Positions 10,122-19,048 are shown, counted from the stretch's first letter. The stretch: DNA of 64,000 nt from Mitsuaria sp. WAJ17 (GCF_014174515.1 NZ_JACJUG010000018.1:1-64000); one strand, 5' to 3'. The notes: generated by a model from the letters alone, not told the origin. Numbers and translations: made by a program.

Positions 10122-10127
10122 GCGCTC

Positions 10128-10343
10128 ATGAACGATATCGAATTCCAACTGCGCGGCGAGTACATCGAGCTGGACAAGCTGCTCAAGGCCACCGGTCTGG
10201 CCCAGAGCGGTGGGCAGGCCCGCATGATGATCACCGAGGGCCAGGTCACGGTCGATGGCCAGCCCGAGAGCCGCAAGACCGCCAAGATGCGGGCCGGCCA
10301 GCGCATCAGCGTGCAGGGCCAGCACATCCGCGTCGTCGCCTGA
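10128..10343 (+). CDS. S4-domain RNA-binding protein (YbcJ-like)
   Basis: A 71-residue protein that is essentially a single S4 RNA-binding domain. 'IELDKLLKATGLAQSGGQARMMITEGQVTVDGQPESRKTAKMRAGQRI' has the usual Leu-rich helix, the SGG-A turn and the VxVxG strand followed by basic residues. Small stand-alone S4 proteins such as E. coli YbcJ are thought to bind structured RNA; the target is unknown. It lies between the TPP enzyme and the RraA-like gene, with a 22-nt gap to the latter, and probably starts its own leaderless transcript. Confidence 0.88.
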   Translation: MNDIEFQLRGEYIELDKLLKATGLAQSGGQARMMITEGQVTVDGQPESRKTAKMRAGQRISVQGQHIRVVA

Positions 10344-10365
10344 AACCCGATCCGGGGAGCCTCGC

Positions 10366-10860
10366 ATGGACTTCAGCACCTGCGATATCTGCGACCGTTT
10401 CAAGAGTGATGCCAGCGGCGCCTTGCGCGTGCTGCCTGGCGGCCGCTACCTGAGCTATGGCGGGCGCGAGCGCTTCGCCGGCCCCATCCGCACGGTGCGT
10501 TGCCTGGATGACAACAGCGCGGTCAAGGCCGCGGTGGAGTCTCCCGGCGAGGGCCGCGTGCTGGTGGTCGATGGCGGCGCCTCCATGCAACGCGCCCTGC
10601 TGGGCGGCAATCTCGCTGCTGCGGCCGCACGCAATGGCTGGGCCGGTCTGCTGATCCACGGCTGCGTGCGCGACCGCGCCGAACTGCGCGCGGCCGACGT
10701 GGGCATCCTCGCGCTGGGCCATGTGCCTCTGCCCACGGACCGCCAGGGCCAGGGCTCGGTGGATGTCCCCTTGCAGCTGCACGGACTGCTGCTGCGGCCC
10801 GGCGAATGGCTCTATGCCGACGAGGACGGCTGCCTGATCCTGCCGCAGCGCCTGGACTGA
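10366..10860 (+). CDS. RraA-like protein (RNase E inhibitor/HMG aldolase family)
   Basis: A 164-residue protein of the RraA family. The signature is 'VVDGGASMQRALLGGNLAAAAARNGWAGLLIHGCVRD', with the GG-LGG loop and terminal RD that bind metal and substrate in the HMG aldolase relatives. The length fits RraA proper, which binds the RNase E scaffold and inhibits it. Family members in proteobacteria also act as 4-hydroxy-4-methyl-2-oxoglutarate or oxaloacetate aldolases, and sequence alone does not separate the two. ATG 10366 is chosen over upstream in-frame codons because GGGGAG precedes it and homology begins at DFSTCDICDRF. Confidence 0.88.
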   Translation: MDFSTCDICDRFKSDASGALRVLPGGRYLSYGGRERFAGPIRTVRCLDDNSAVKAAVESPGEGRVLVVDGGASMQRALLGGNLAAAAARNGWAGLLIHGCVRDRAELRAADVGILALGHVPLPTDRQGQGSVDVPLQLHGLLLRPGEWLYADEDGCLILPQRLD

Positions 10861-10873
10861 GGCCGGGCGCGAT

Positions 10874-11462
10874 TCAGGCGAGGCTGCGCAAGCAGGCCAT
10901 CAGGGCTTGAGCGAGCGCCCCTGGCTTGGCCCAGGCGCCGACCCTGGCCGGCCCTGGCCACGGCGCGGTCGCCCGGGTTCGGCTCCAGGTCACGCCGCCG
11001 CTCTTGTCCAGCTTGATCGCTGTGACCGGCAGGCGCGGGAGGTCGCCGAGGCTGGCGTAGCCGGTGTCGAAGTCGCCCACCGAGCGGCAGCCCCCATGGC
11101 GTCCAGGGGCTGCGGCGGCTGCATCACATGCGCGGCCACATCGTTCCGTGCGGAGCGCGGGGGTGAGACATGGGCCGAGAGCTGTCGACAGGGCCGCCAC
11201 GGTCGCCCCGGCGGACGCTGGGTCGCCCGGCCGGGGGAGGGGCGGTGTCACGCAGGCCGGTACCCAGGCGCCGTGCCGTTTCCCGCCGTACCTCGTCGCC
11301 CGCGGCATGGCCGAGCCCAAGATTGACGGTTCTGAAGCGACCCTGGTCCAGCAGCTGGCGCAGGGGGCAGAGACGGAGCGATCGCTGCAGGGCCTGCCGG
11401 ACGCGGCCGTCCTGCAGGACGATGGGCATGGGCCCGCAGGTGGCCTGGTCGAGGGGCTGCAC
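10874..11462 (-). pseudogene. Decayed GGDEF-EAL (c-di-GMP turnover) gene
   Basis: No intact gene is found between the RraA-like gene and the flavin reductase, but two remnants sit in order on the minus strand. At about 11230-11345, 'RFRTVNLGLGHAAGDEVRRETARRL' matches the core of GGDEF domains (DRFKxVNDxLGHxxGDxLL). At about 10998-11076, in another frame, 'FDTGYASLGDLPRLPVTAIKLDKS' matches the late EAL motif (DDFGTGYSSLxxLxxLPVxxLKIDxS). The GGDEF signature itself and most of the EAL domain are missing, and the two pieces are in different frames. The reading is a diguanylate cyclase/phosphodiesterase gene destroyed by frameshift and deletion. The boundaries are approximate. Confidence 0.65.
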
Positions 11463-11507
11463 CTGAAGGAGGGCGGGCAGGGGCGGCGCCCGGACTGGAG
11501 CAGGGCA

Positions 11508-11529
11508 GGAGCGCCTGGTCTTGCGCTCC
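11508..11529. other. Hairpin downstream of the flavin reductase gene
   Basis: A 7-bp perfect stem (GGAGCGC with GCGCTCC) and an 8-nt loop CTGGTCTT lie just past the flavin reductase stop codon. There is no T-run on the minus strand, so a terminator role is uncertain. Confidence 0.3.
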
Positions 11530-11538
11530 GGGAGTCGC

Positions 11539-12105
11539 TCAGGCCACGGCTTCCGTCACCAGCAGCCCTGCGCTGGTGAAGAACTGGCCGGCGCCCAGGT
11601 GGTGCAGGGCGCGGCGCTGCACCTCGGACTGGTCCACCCAGCGGCCGTTGACGAAGGCCCAGTCCTCGGCCCAGGCAGACACCACCTCCGCCAGGAAGAG
11701 GTCGTAGCGGTGCTCGACATAGGGCTCGGGGTAGACCACGCACTCCAGCCAGGCCAGGCAACCCTCGATCAGCGGGGCGTCCACCTTCTGCCCGGGCTGG
11801 GCCTGGATGCCGAAGCGCTTGAACTTGTCGATCTCACGGCCGCTGACATGGCCCACGTCGGCCGTCAGCTGGACCTGAGCGGCGCAGGGCACGGCCAGCA
11901 CGAATTCACCGGAGGCATCGACCAGCTCACGGGTGTAGGTGGCCTTGTCGATGACCACGGCGACCTTGGGCGGACTGAAATCCAGGGGCATGTTCCAGGC
12001 CGCCGCCATGACATCACGGCGGCCCTCATGCTGGCTGCTGACCAGAACGGTGGGGCCGTGGTTGAGCAATCGACTGACTTGGCGGAGATCAACAGGAACG
12101 CGCAT
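11539..12105 (-). CDS. Flavin reductase-like FMN-binding protein
   Basis: A 188-residue single-domain protein of the flavin reductase family. 'HGPTVLVSSQHEGRRDVMAAAWNMPLDFSPPKVAVVID' has the typical N-terminal strand with the FMN-contact region, followed by 'EFVLAVPC' and a C-terminal sheet. These proteins bind FMN and either reduce flavin for a partner oxygenase or act as general flavoproteins. No oxygenase gene is adjacent, so the role is open. It is presumably cytosolic, since there is no signal peptide. The start shows no good Shine-Dalgarno. Confidence 0.85.
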   Translation of the reverse strand: MRVPVDLRQVSRLLNHGPTVLVSSQHEGRRDVMAAAWNMPLDFSPPKVAVVIDKATYTRELVDASGEFVLAVPCAAQVQLTADVGHVSGREIDKFKRFGIQAQPGQKVDAPLIEGCLAWLECVVYPEPYVEHRYDLFLAEVVSAWAEDWAFVNGRWVDQSEVQRRALHHLGAGQFFTSAGLLVTEAVA

Positions 12106-12353
12106 GGAAGAAAAGAGGGCAGGCGGTACAGCTCAGGCCTGCGTCAGGCCAAGCAGCGATTGTGCGCAGCCCCACTTCTGGCGTCAGGATCGAATGGCAA
12201 GAGGATGTAGCAAGGTGTTGCAAAAGGGATCGGGATTTGCCCGGGGTCAAGCCCCTGTTTGGGGGTTGCTGCCAGGCGTGTGTTGAACCGGAGTCAGTTT
12301 GGGCGCAGATCGCACGGGCCAGGGCGGCGCTGCGCCCCGCGGAGGGCGCCCGT

Positions 12354-13703
12354 TCAGGGAATGCGGCGGGCGCCGTCGCCGCCCAGCGCTGCAGCCCAGA
12401 GCCCCTTGCGCAAGCGTTCCTTGAGCTGGCGGCGCTGCTCGGCCAGCGTCTCGCAGTCCTGGTTGTCACGGTTGGAGGGGTATTCCAGTTCCATCAAGTG
12501 CTGGCCGTCGGCGGCGCTCAGGCCCTTGACGAGGGCCAGGCGCTCCGACCAGGGCGATTGCTCCGTCACGCCAGCCAGGCTGGCCATGCCCACGGCCAAC
12601 TTGTACTCGATCACGCCTGCGGAGGGGCTGCGCCAGAGGAGGTCGGCGGCATGCAGACAGGCGGCCCTGCGCGCCGGCAGGGTCTCGCCGGTCTCGACGC
12701 AGGCCCGGCCCAGCGCCAGCGCACTCGAGCTGGCGGGCCACAGAGTACCCAGGCGCGTGAGCACGGCCAGCCCCTGCTGGAGTCCCAGGCCCGGTGCTTC
12801 CTGGTCCAGCAGGGGGAGCAGCAGGGCCTGGAAGTCCTCCAGGTAGCTGTTGGCAAATCGCGTGCGTGCGAGGGCGTCCCAGTCGAGGTCGGTGGCGTTC
12901 TGCCCGTTGCCGCGGGTGGGCAGCCAAGCCAGGAGGTTGCCGGCGTCCAGGGTCCTCCAATCCGTCATGGGCAGGGCGCTGCAATGGGCGTCGCCCAGGC
13001 AATCGGACCGGGCGAGCTGCCAGGTCATGAAGACCATCGGGTCACGGCTGCTCTGGGCCAGGCTGAGCAGGTGTAGGGACGCGGCCCGGGCCTCGTCAGG
13101 CGCGCTCATCGAGAGCTGCAGGTAATCGGCGGCGGCCTGGCTGCGCATGTCGCCGCGCTGGCGCAGTTGTTCGATCCAGCGCTTCTTCAGGCGGAACTCA
13201 ACGGCCAGCATGGCCTGTGCGTCGGGCTCCTTGAGTGCGGCCTGCGTTCGCGCATGCAGGGCCTCAGGGTCCAGGCTCAAGCCGTCCTTGCTGAGTGGAT
13301 AGACCCGATACAGTGCCTGCCGGGTCTGCTGGTGAGCCTTGAGGCCGTGGGTGCACCACTGCTGCTCGATCCGGGCCAATTGCTCGGGGCTCAGCGCGCC
13401 TGGGTCGCGGGGCAAGGGGAGCGCGTCGGCAGGACGGAAGGCTGCCGGCTGCTGCGCCTGCGGGGGCGAGGCGGCCGGCAGGCCAGGTGTGTCGCCCTGC
13501 GCGGGCCGGGGCAGGGAAGCGGCGCGGGCAGCCGGGTCGGCGGCGGCCCTCAGCGCCGGCCCGGCAGGCGGCGGCGCGTGGCCACGACGGTCTTCGTCCT
13601 CACAGGGCCATAGCCACCACAGGGTGCCCGCAACGCTCAGGGCTAGACCCATGGCTGGCCAGCGCAGCAGCGGTCGTCGTCCTGGCCTGGTCGTGTCCTT
13701 CAT
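12354..13703 (-). CDS. Conserved-looking hypothetical protein with N-terminal membrane anchor
   Basis: A 449-residue protein I do not recognise. Residues 1-14 are basic, about 15-33 form a single hydrophobic segment (WPAMGLALSVAGTLWWLW), and 38-100 are a low-complexity Pro/Ala-rich linker. The rest is a helical, Leu/Ala-rich domain that would lie in the periplasm. Cys pairs such as 'SDCLGDAHC' and several later single Cys could form disulfides. No catalytic motif is evident. It is a single gene between the flavin reductase and serB on the same strand. TAGCAT ends 6 nt before the ATG, which suggests a leaderless start. Confidence 0.7.
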   Translation of the reverse strand: MKDTTRPGRRPLLRWPAMGLALSVAGTLWWLWPCEDEDRRGHAPPPAGPALRAAADPAARAASLPRPAQGDTPGLPAASPPQAQQPAAFRPADALPLPRDPGALSPEQLARIEQQWCTHGLKAHQQTRQALYRVYPLSKDGLSLDPEALHARTQAALKEPDAQAMLAVEFRLKKRWIEQLRQRGDMRSQAAADYLQLSMSAPDEARAASLHLLSLAQSSRDPMVFMTWQLARSDCLGDAHCSALPMTDWRTLDAGNLLAWLPTRGNGQNATDLDWDALARTRFANSYLEDFQALLLPLLDQEAPGLGLQQGLAVLTRLGTLWPASSSALALGRACVETGETLPARRAACLHAADLLWRSPSAGVIEYKLAVGMASLAGVTEQSPWSERLALVKGLSAADGQHLMELEYPSNRDNQDCETLAEQRRQLKERLRKGLWAAALGGDGARRIP

Positions 13704-13709
13704 GCACGC

Positions 13710-13715
13710 ATGCTA
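13710..13715 (-). promoter_or_regulatory. -10 element of the anchored hypothetical gene, leaderless spacing
   Basis: On the minus strand TAGCAT is followed by 6 nt (GCGTGC) and the ATG at 13703. Confidence 0.4.
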
Positions 13716-13799
13716 TCGCCCTAAGGGAGTGGCATGAAATCGCCCGCAGGAGGGGGGCGGCGCAGGCCAGGCTCGCCTGCCGACGGCGGCCAGGAACCC

Positions 13800-14507
13800 T
13801 CAGCCCAGCACGTTCAGCAGCTGGTCCAGCCCGCCTTCATTGATCGCCACCATGGCCTGCTCGCGCACACGGGGCTTGGCGTGGTAGGCCACGGAGAGGC
13901 CGGCCGCGCCCATCATGGGCAGGTCGTTGGCGCCGTCGCCCACGGCCATGCACTGCTCGGGCGTGGCGCCGATCTCGGCGGCGCATTGCAGCAGCATGCG
14001 TTTCTTCTCCTCGCCGTCGCAGATCTCGCCCCAGGCCTGCATCAGCAGGCCTCCGCTGAGCTGGCCGTCGATGATCTCCAGCTCGTTGCTGCGCACGAAG
14101 TCCATGCCCAGCTCGGCCGCGACATGGCGGGTGAAATAGGTGAAGCCCCCGGAGACCAGCAGCAGCTTCACCCCGGCCGCCTTCAGCGCCGCGCACAGCT
14201 CGCGGGCGCCCGGATTGAACTGCAGCCGCGTGGTCAGCACCTGCTCCAGCGCGCTTACCGGCACGCCCTTGAGCAGGGCCAGCCGGCGGCGCAGGCTGTC
14301 CTTGAAGTCGGTGATCTCGCCCCGCATGGCCGCCTCGGTGATGGCTGCCACCTCGGCCTTCTTGCCGGCCGCAGCCGCGATCTCGTCGATGCACTCGATG
14401 TTGATCAGGGTCGAGTCCATGTCGAAGGCCGCCAGGCGGAAATCTGCCAGGCGCAACGGCGGCGTGAAGCCTTGGGTGATCAGGGAGTACGGGGTCGGGG
14501 CGGTCAC
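13800..14507 (-). CDS. serB: Phosphoserine phosphatase SerB
   Basis: Final step of serine synthesis: phosphoserine to serine. The HAD motif I 'FDMDSTLI' carries the nucleophile Asp29 and the acid Asp31. Motif II Ser/Gly is in 'LLLVSGGFTYF', and the late motif 'GDGANDLPMM' binds Mg2+. 'ECIDEIA' after motif I is the SerB substrate Glu region. The 235 residues suit the short betaproteobacterial form without an ACT domain. The start codon is GTG at 14507. On the minus strand GCTAAGGT lies about 40 nt upstream as a possible -10. Confidence 0.95.
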   Translation of the reverse strand: MTAPTPYSLITQGFTPPLRLADFRLAAFDMDSTLINIECIDEIAAAAGKKAEVAAITEAAMRGEITDFKDSLRRRLALLKGVPVSALEQVLTTRLQFNPGARELCAALKAAGVKLLLVSGGFTYFTRHVAAELGMDFVRSNELEIIDGQLSGGLLMQAWGEICDGEEKKRMLLQCAAEIGATPEQCMAVGDGANDLPMMGAAGLSVAYHAKPRVREQAMVAINEGGLDQLLNVLG

Positions 14508-14584
14508 GATGAAATTCCGTGGACAAGGTCTGTGGCGGCCCGCACCTTAGCATGGGCTCGGGGCGGTAGGCGTTCCGTCGGGTT

Positions 14585-15148
14585 TCATCCGCGTGCAGCC
14601 TGACGCAGACCGGGCCAGCGCGTGAGGAAGCCCTTCTCCTGCAGCCGCCTTGCGAACAGCTGTGCGTCCACGCCCGGGCTGGGGCGCAGCACGCCGGCCA
14701 TCAGGTCCTCCACCCCATGGGGCGCGACGAGGTGCAGCCCGTCCTCGGCGTCCAGCCAGGCGCCCACGGCGGTCGCTGTCTCGGGCCAGGAAGCCAGCGC
14801 CGCCGCGAGATCGGCATGGGCCCGCATGCCTGGCCGGGCTCCGGGCCATCGATGCACGAAGGCCTGGTTGACGACTTCCCAAGGCAGGCGTGAAGTCTGC
14901 CGTAGCTGCCGGGTCAGCCGGGCGTCGTCATCGGCACCACCGCGCAGCGGGCTGTGGTGGGCGAGGTCGATGTCGGCCAGCTGCTCGGCGAGCAGCCGCC
15001 GTCCGTGCAGGCGTTCCCACACCACATTGCGCACCGCTCCGGCGCCGACACACCAGGTGCCCAGGCCCAGCGCGCGGGCGCTGCGCAGTGCCGTCATGAG
15101 CCAGCCGGAGTCCTGCAGCCAGGCCCGCAGGGTGTCCTCGGCCTGCAT
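14585..15148 (-). CDS. Nucleotidyltransferase-fold family protein (DUF925 type)
   Basis: A 187-residue protein resembling the DUF925/'nucleotidyltransferase family protein' group. 'WCVGAGAVRNVVWERLHG' is the glycine-rich strand-helix of the fold, and 'LADIDLAHHSP' carries the acidic residue expected downstream. Later motifs such as 'LPWEVVNQAFVHRW' and 'VEDLMAGVLRPSP' are typical of the group. Biochemical function is unknown. It ends 6 bp from the mfd stop side, on the same strand as mfd (15155-18640), and so may be co-transcribed behind it. Confidence 0.8.
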   Translation of the reverse strand: MQAEDTLRAWLQDSGWLMTALRSARALGLGTWCVGAGAVRNVVWERLHGRRLLAEQLADIDLAHHSPLRGGADDDARLTRQLRQTSRLPWEVVNQAFVHRWPGARPGMRAHADLAAALASWPETATAVGAWLDAEDGLHLVAPHGVEDLMAGVLRPSPGVDAQLFARRLQEKGFLTRWPGLRQAARG

Positions 15149-15154
15149 TTCTCC

Positions 15155-18100
15155 TCAGTCCTGCTTGAGCGGTGCGCCCAGCAGGCGAAGCACCTCGCGG
15201 ATGGCCTGGGCGCGGTCCTTGGGGTCGCTCAGGGCCTTGTCGATGCGCAGCTTGTCATTGCCCACCAGCTTGATGTTGCGGTTCTTCTGCACCAGCTCGA
15301 TCACGCGCATGGCGTCGATGGGCGGGTTGGGGCGGAAGTTGATGTTCATGACCGTGGGCGCCGCGTCGATCTTCATCACGCCATAGGGCTTGGCCAGCAC
15401 GCGCAGGCGGTGGGTGTCGAACAAGGTCTGGCCCTGGGCGGGCAGCTTGCCGAAGCGGTCGGTGATCTCCTCCAGCATGGCGTCGATCTGCTCGGCCCTG
15501 TCTGCCGTGGCCAGGCGTTTGTAGAGCGAGAGGCGCACGTGCACGTCGCCGCAGTAGGCATCGGGCAGCAGGGCGGGGGCGTGCAGGTTGATCTCCGTGG
15601 TGGCGCCGAACACGCCGCCCAGGGGCGAGAGCAGGTCGGGCTCCTTGCCGGCCTTCAGCGATCGCACGGCCTCGGAGAGCATGTCGTTGTAGAGCTGGAA
15701 GCCCACCTCCATCATGTTGCCGCTCTGGTTCTCGCCCAGCACCTCGCCGCAGCCGCGGATCTCGAGGTCGTGCATGGCGAGGTAGAAGCCCGAGCCCAGC
15801 TCTTCCATCTGCTGGATGGCCTCCAGGCGCTGGGCGGCCTGCTTGGTGAGGCCTTCGATGTCCGGCACCATCAGGTAGGCATAGGCCTGGTGATGGGATC
15901 GACCCACGCGGCCGCGCAGCTGGTGCAGCTGGGCCAGGCCGAACTTGTCGGCCCGGCTGATGACGATGGTGTTGGCGCTGGGCACGTCGATGCCGGTCTC
16001 GATGATGGTCGAGCACAGCAGCACGTTGTGCTTGCCCGTCACGAACTCGCGCATCACCCGTTCCAGCTCGCGCTCGGGCATCTGGCCATGGGCCACGACG
16101 ATGCGCGCCTCGGGCAGCAACTCCTCCAGCTTTTGGCGGCGGTTCTCGATGGTCTCGACCTCGTTGTGCAGGAAGTAGACCTGGCCGCCGCGCTTGAGCT
16201 CGCGCAGCACCGCCTCGCGGATGGTGCCGCTGTTCTCCGTGCGGACGAAGGTCTTGATGGCCAGGCGGCGCTGCGGCGCCGTGGCGATCACGCTGAGGTC
16301 GCGCAGGCCCTCCAGCGCCATGCCCAGCGTGCGCGGGATGGGCGTGGCGGTGAGCGTGAGCACGTCCACCTCGGCTCGCATGGCCTTCATCGCCTCCTTG
16401 TGGCGCACGCCGAAGCGGTGCTCCTCGTCGATGATCAGCAGGCCCAGGCGCTTGAACTGCACGTCCGGCGAGAGCAGCTTGTGGGTGCCGATGACGATGT
16501 CGATGCTGCCGTCCGCCAGCCCCTCCATCGCGGCCTTGATCTCCTTGGTCGAGCGGAAGCGGCTCATCTCGGCCACCTTCACCGGCCACTTGCCGAAGCG
16601 GTCCGCGATGTTCTGGTAGTGCTGTTCGGCCAGCAGGGTGGTGGGCGCCAGCAGGGCCACCTGCTTGCCGCCCATCACCGCGACGAAGGCGGCGCGCAGG
16701 GCCACCTCCGTCTTGCCGAAGCCCACGTCGCCGCAGACCAGGCGGTCCATGGGCTTGGGCGAAATCATGTCCTGGATCACCGCATGGATCGCGGCGCGCT
16801 GGTCGGGCGTCTCCTCGAAGCCGAAGGAGGCGGCGAAGGCCTCGTAGTCGTGGCCCGAGTAGCGGAAGGCATGGCCTTCGCGGGCGGCCCGGCGGGCGTA
16901 GAGGTTGAGCAGCTCGGCAGCGGTGTCACGCACCTGCTCGGCGGCCTTGCGCTTGGCCTTCTCCCATTGCGCGGAGCCCAGCTTGTGCAGCGGGGCCTCC
17001 TCGGCGGAGACGCCGGTGTAGCGGCTGATCAGGTGCAGCTGGGCCACGGGCACGTAGAGCGTGGCCTTGTCCGCGTATTCGAGGTGCAGGAACTCGGACG
17101 GGCCGTCACCGAGGTCGATGTTGATCAGCCCCTGGTAGCGCCCGATGCCGTGGTTCATGTGCACCACGGGGTCGCCGACCTTCAGCTCGGAGAGGTCCTT
17201 GATCAGTGCATTGACGTCGCTGACCAGCTCCTGCTTGCGCCGCCTGCGCGTGGTGGGCGTGGTGGCGAAGAGCTCGGTCTCGGTGAGGAACTGGATCGCG
17301 ATGCCGTGGGGCGCCGCCTCCGGCTCGTGCCAGAAGAAGCCCGCAGCCAGCGGTGCGGCGGTGATGGCGAACTTCTCATCGGAGGCCTGGAACTCGGCCA
17401 GGCTGGTGACGGAGGGCGGATCGATCTTGTTGTCGCGCAGCAGCTCCAGCAGGCTTTCGCGCCGGCCCTCGCTCTCGGCCACGATCAGTACGCGGTGCGG
17501 CGTGGTCTTGAGATGCGAGGCCAGGCGGGCCAGGGGCTCCTGGGCGCCGCGCTCCACGCTGATGTCGGGCAGGGGGCGGGCGTAGTCCACGGCCTCCGCA
17601 CCGCGGACACTGAACACGGCCCGCGTGCGGGTGGCGCCGAAGAAGTCCTCGACGCGCAGGAATATCTCCTCGGGCGGCAGCAGCGGCCGCTCGGGGTCGT
17701 GCTGCAGGAAGCGGTGGCGCTCGCGGGTGTCGGTCCAGAAGCGGTTGAGGGCCTCATCAACCTCGCCATGCAGGACCAGGGCGCCGTCTTCGGGCACGAA
17801 GTCGAAGAAGCTGGCGGTCTGCTCGAAGAAAAGCGGCAGGTAGTACTCGATGCCCGCGGTGGCCAGCCCGGTAGCCATGTCCTTGTAGAGCCGGGACTTG
17901 CTGGGGTCGCCGTCCATCTTCTCGCGCCAGCGGGCGCGGAAGGCCTGGCGTGCAGCCTCGTCCATGGGGAACTCGCGACCGGGCAGCAGGCGCACCTCGG
18001 GCACGGGGTAGAGGCTGCGCTGGCTGTCAGGGTCGAAGGTGCGGATGGAATCGACCTCGTCGCCGAACAGGTCCACCCGGTAGGGCACGGGCGAGCCCAT

Positions 18101-18640
18101 GGGGAAGAGGTCGATCAGGCCGCCGCGCACCGCGAACTCGCCGGGCGAGACCACCTGCGAGACGTGGGCATAGCCGCCCAGCACCAATTGGGCCTTCAGC
18201 GCGGACTCGTCCAGGCGCTGCTTCTGCTTGAACTGGAAGGTGGTGGCTGCCAGGAAGGAGGGCGGGGCCAGGCGCGTCAGCGCGGTGCTGGCAGGCAGCA
18301 GGACCACATCGACATCACGCGCCTCGCGGGGCTTGTCTCGGGCCTGCAGCAGTCGCCACAGCGTGGCCAGGCGCTCGGAGATCAGGTCCTGGTGCGGGCT
18401 GAAGGTGTCATAGGGCAGGGTCTCCCAGTCCGGGAAGACGGCCACGCGCAGCTCCGGCGCGAAGAACTTGAGCTCGTCCTCCAGACGCTGGGTGTCGCCG
18501 GGCTCCGCCGTGACGATGGTGCACAGCCGGCCGGACTCTAGCTGCTGGCGGCAGAAGCGGGCCAGCAGCAGGGCGTCGGCCGAGCCCGGCGGGCGCGGCA
18601 GCGAGAACTTCTTTCCGGGAGCGATCAGGGGCAGTTGCAT
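15155..18640 (-). CDS. mfd: Transcription-repair coupling factor Mfd
   Basis: A 1161-residue DNA translocase that removes stalled RNA polymerase and recruits UvrA. N-terminal UvrB-like domains run to about residue 340. The RNA polymerase interaction domain is around 'LKVGDPVVHMNHGIGRYQGL'. The superfamily 2 motor has Walker A 'CGDVGFGKTEVALRAAF', motif II 'DEEHRFGV', 'TLTATPIPRTL', and the RecG/Mfd TRG region with 'RADKFGLAQLHQLRGRVGRS' and 'NQSGNMMEVGF'. The C-terminal D7 clamp is present. The length matches the family. TACAAT at 18684-18689 on the minus strand suits a promoter with a leader of about 37 nt. Confidence 0.97.
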   Translation of the reverse strand: MQLPLIAPGKKFSLPRPPGSADALLLARFCRQQLESGRLCTIVTAEPGDTQRLEDELKFFAPELRVAVFPDWETLPYDTFSPHQDLISERLATLWRLLQARDKPREARDVDVVLLPASTALTRLAPPSFLAATTFQFKQKQRLDESALKAQLVLGGYAHVSQVVSPGEFAVRGGLIDLFPMGSPVPYRVDLFGDEVDSIRTFDPDSQRSLYPVPEVRLLPGREFPMDEAARQAFRARWREKMDGDPSKSRLYKDMATGLATAGIEYYLPLFFEQTASFFDFVPEDGALVLHGEVDEALNRFWTDTRERHRFLQHDPERPLLPPEEIFLRVEDFFGATRTRAVFSVRGAEAVDYARPLPDISVERGAQEPLARLASHLKTTPHRVLIVAESEGRRESLLELLRDNKIDPPSVTSLAEFQASDEKFAITAAPLAAGFFWHEPEAAPHGIAIQFLTETELFATTPTTRRRRKQELVSDVNALIKDLSELKVGDPVVHMNHGIGRYQGLINIDLGDGPSEFLHLEYADKATLYVPVAQLHLISRYTGVSAEEAPLHKLGSAQWEKAKRKAAEQVRDTAAELLNLYARRAAREGHAFRYSGHDYEAFAASFGFEETPDQRAAIHAVIQDMISPKPMDRLVCGDVGFGKTEVALRAAFVAVMGGKQVALLAPTTLLAEQHYQNIADRFGKWPVKVAEMSRFRSTKEIKAAMEGLADGSIDIVIGTHKLLSPDVQFKRLGLLIIDEEHRFGVRHKEAMKAMRAEVDVLTLTATPIPRTLGMALEGLRDLSVIATAPQRRLAIKTFVRTENSGTIREAVLRELKRGGQVYFLHNEVETIENRRQKLEELLPEARIVVAHGQMPERELERVMREFVTGKHNVLLCSTIIETGIDVPSANTIVISRADKFGLAQLHQLRGRVGRSHHQAYAYLMVPDIEGLTKQAAQRLEAIQQMEELGSGFYLAMHDLEIRGCGEVLGENQSGNMMEVGFQLYNDMLSEAVRSLKAGKEPDLLSPLGGVFGATTEINLHAPALLPDAYCGDVHVRLSLYKRLATADRAEQIDAMLEEITDRFGKLPAQGQTLFDTHRLRVLAKPYGVMKIDAAPTVMNINFRPNPPIDAMRVIELVQKNRNIKLVGNDKLRIDKALSDPKDRAQAIREVLRLLGAPLKQD

Positions 18641-18683
18641 GGGGCTCTACAAACAGGAACAGCCCCTCGCGGGGGCTGGGCGG

Positions 18684-18689
18684 ATTGTA
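18684..18689 (-). promoter_or_regulatory. Candidate -10 element of mfd (TACAAT)
   Basis: CTACAAT on the minus strand lies about 44 nt upstream of the mfd ATG. The predicted leader contains a short GC hairpin (AGCCCC with GGGGCT). The -35 is not clear. Confidence 0.4.
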
Positions 18690-18808
18690 GGGAGCAGGGC
18701 CGCCAAAACTGTCAGCAGGGGCGACGGGCGGCTTGCCGGCCATGGCCATGGAGCGGGGGCTGCAGGCCGGTGAACACGGGTGCCGACGGGATCGGCCCGC
18801 AGTCGGGC

Positions 18809-18814
18809 TAAAAT
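18809..18814 (+). promoter_or_regulatory. Candidate -10 element of the small basic protein gene (TAAAAT)
   Basis: GGGCTAAAATAGCC is a typical betaproteobacterial -10 context. It would give a leader of about 60 nt before the ATG at 18881, which has GGAG 7 nt upstream. The -35 is weak. Confidence 0.4.
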
Positions 18815-18880
18815 AGCCAGTTGACCCGCAAAAAGCTGCTGTCAGCTGCCGTCAACATTCCCAATTTCACTGGAGCCACC

Positions 18881-19048
18881 ATGGGCAACAAGATCGTCAC
18901 CGAGGCCGACAAGCGCGCCGCCCCCCGTCCCGTCCCCGCCAACGGCGTGAGCTTCACGCACGGCCGCGGCAACTGCACCAGCCTGGAGCGTGGCACGCAT
19001 ACCCGCAGCAAGAAGAACCCCGGCAAGCGTACCCACAAGGGCGGCTGA
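18881..19048 (+). CDS. Small basic protein of unknown function (55 residues)
   Basis: ATG 18881 has TGGAG upstream and its own terminator downstream at 19087-19116, so this is a credible monocistronic gene. The product begins MGNKIVTEADK, is rich in Lys, Arg, Thr and Gly, and ends in SKKNPGKRTHKGG. It has one Cys and no hydrophobic segment. The frame extends upstream to 18821, but the better start is 18881. Its basic, flexible composition would suit RNA or ribosome binding, which is inference only. I do not recognise the family. Confidence 0.65.
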   Translation: MGNKIVTEADKRAAPRPVPANGVSFTHGRGNCTSLERGTHTRSKKNPGKRTHKGG

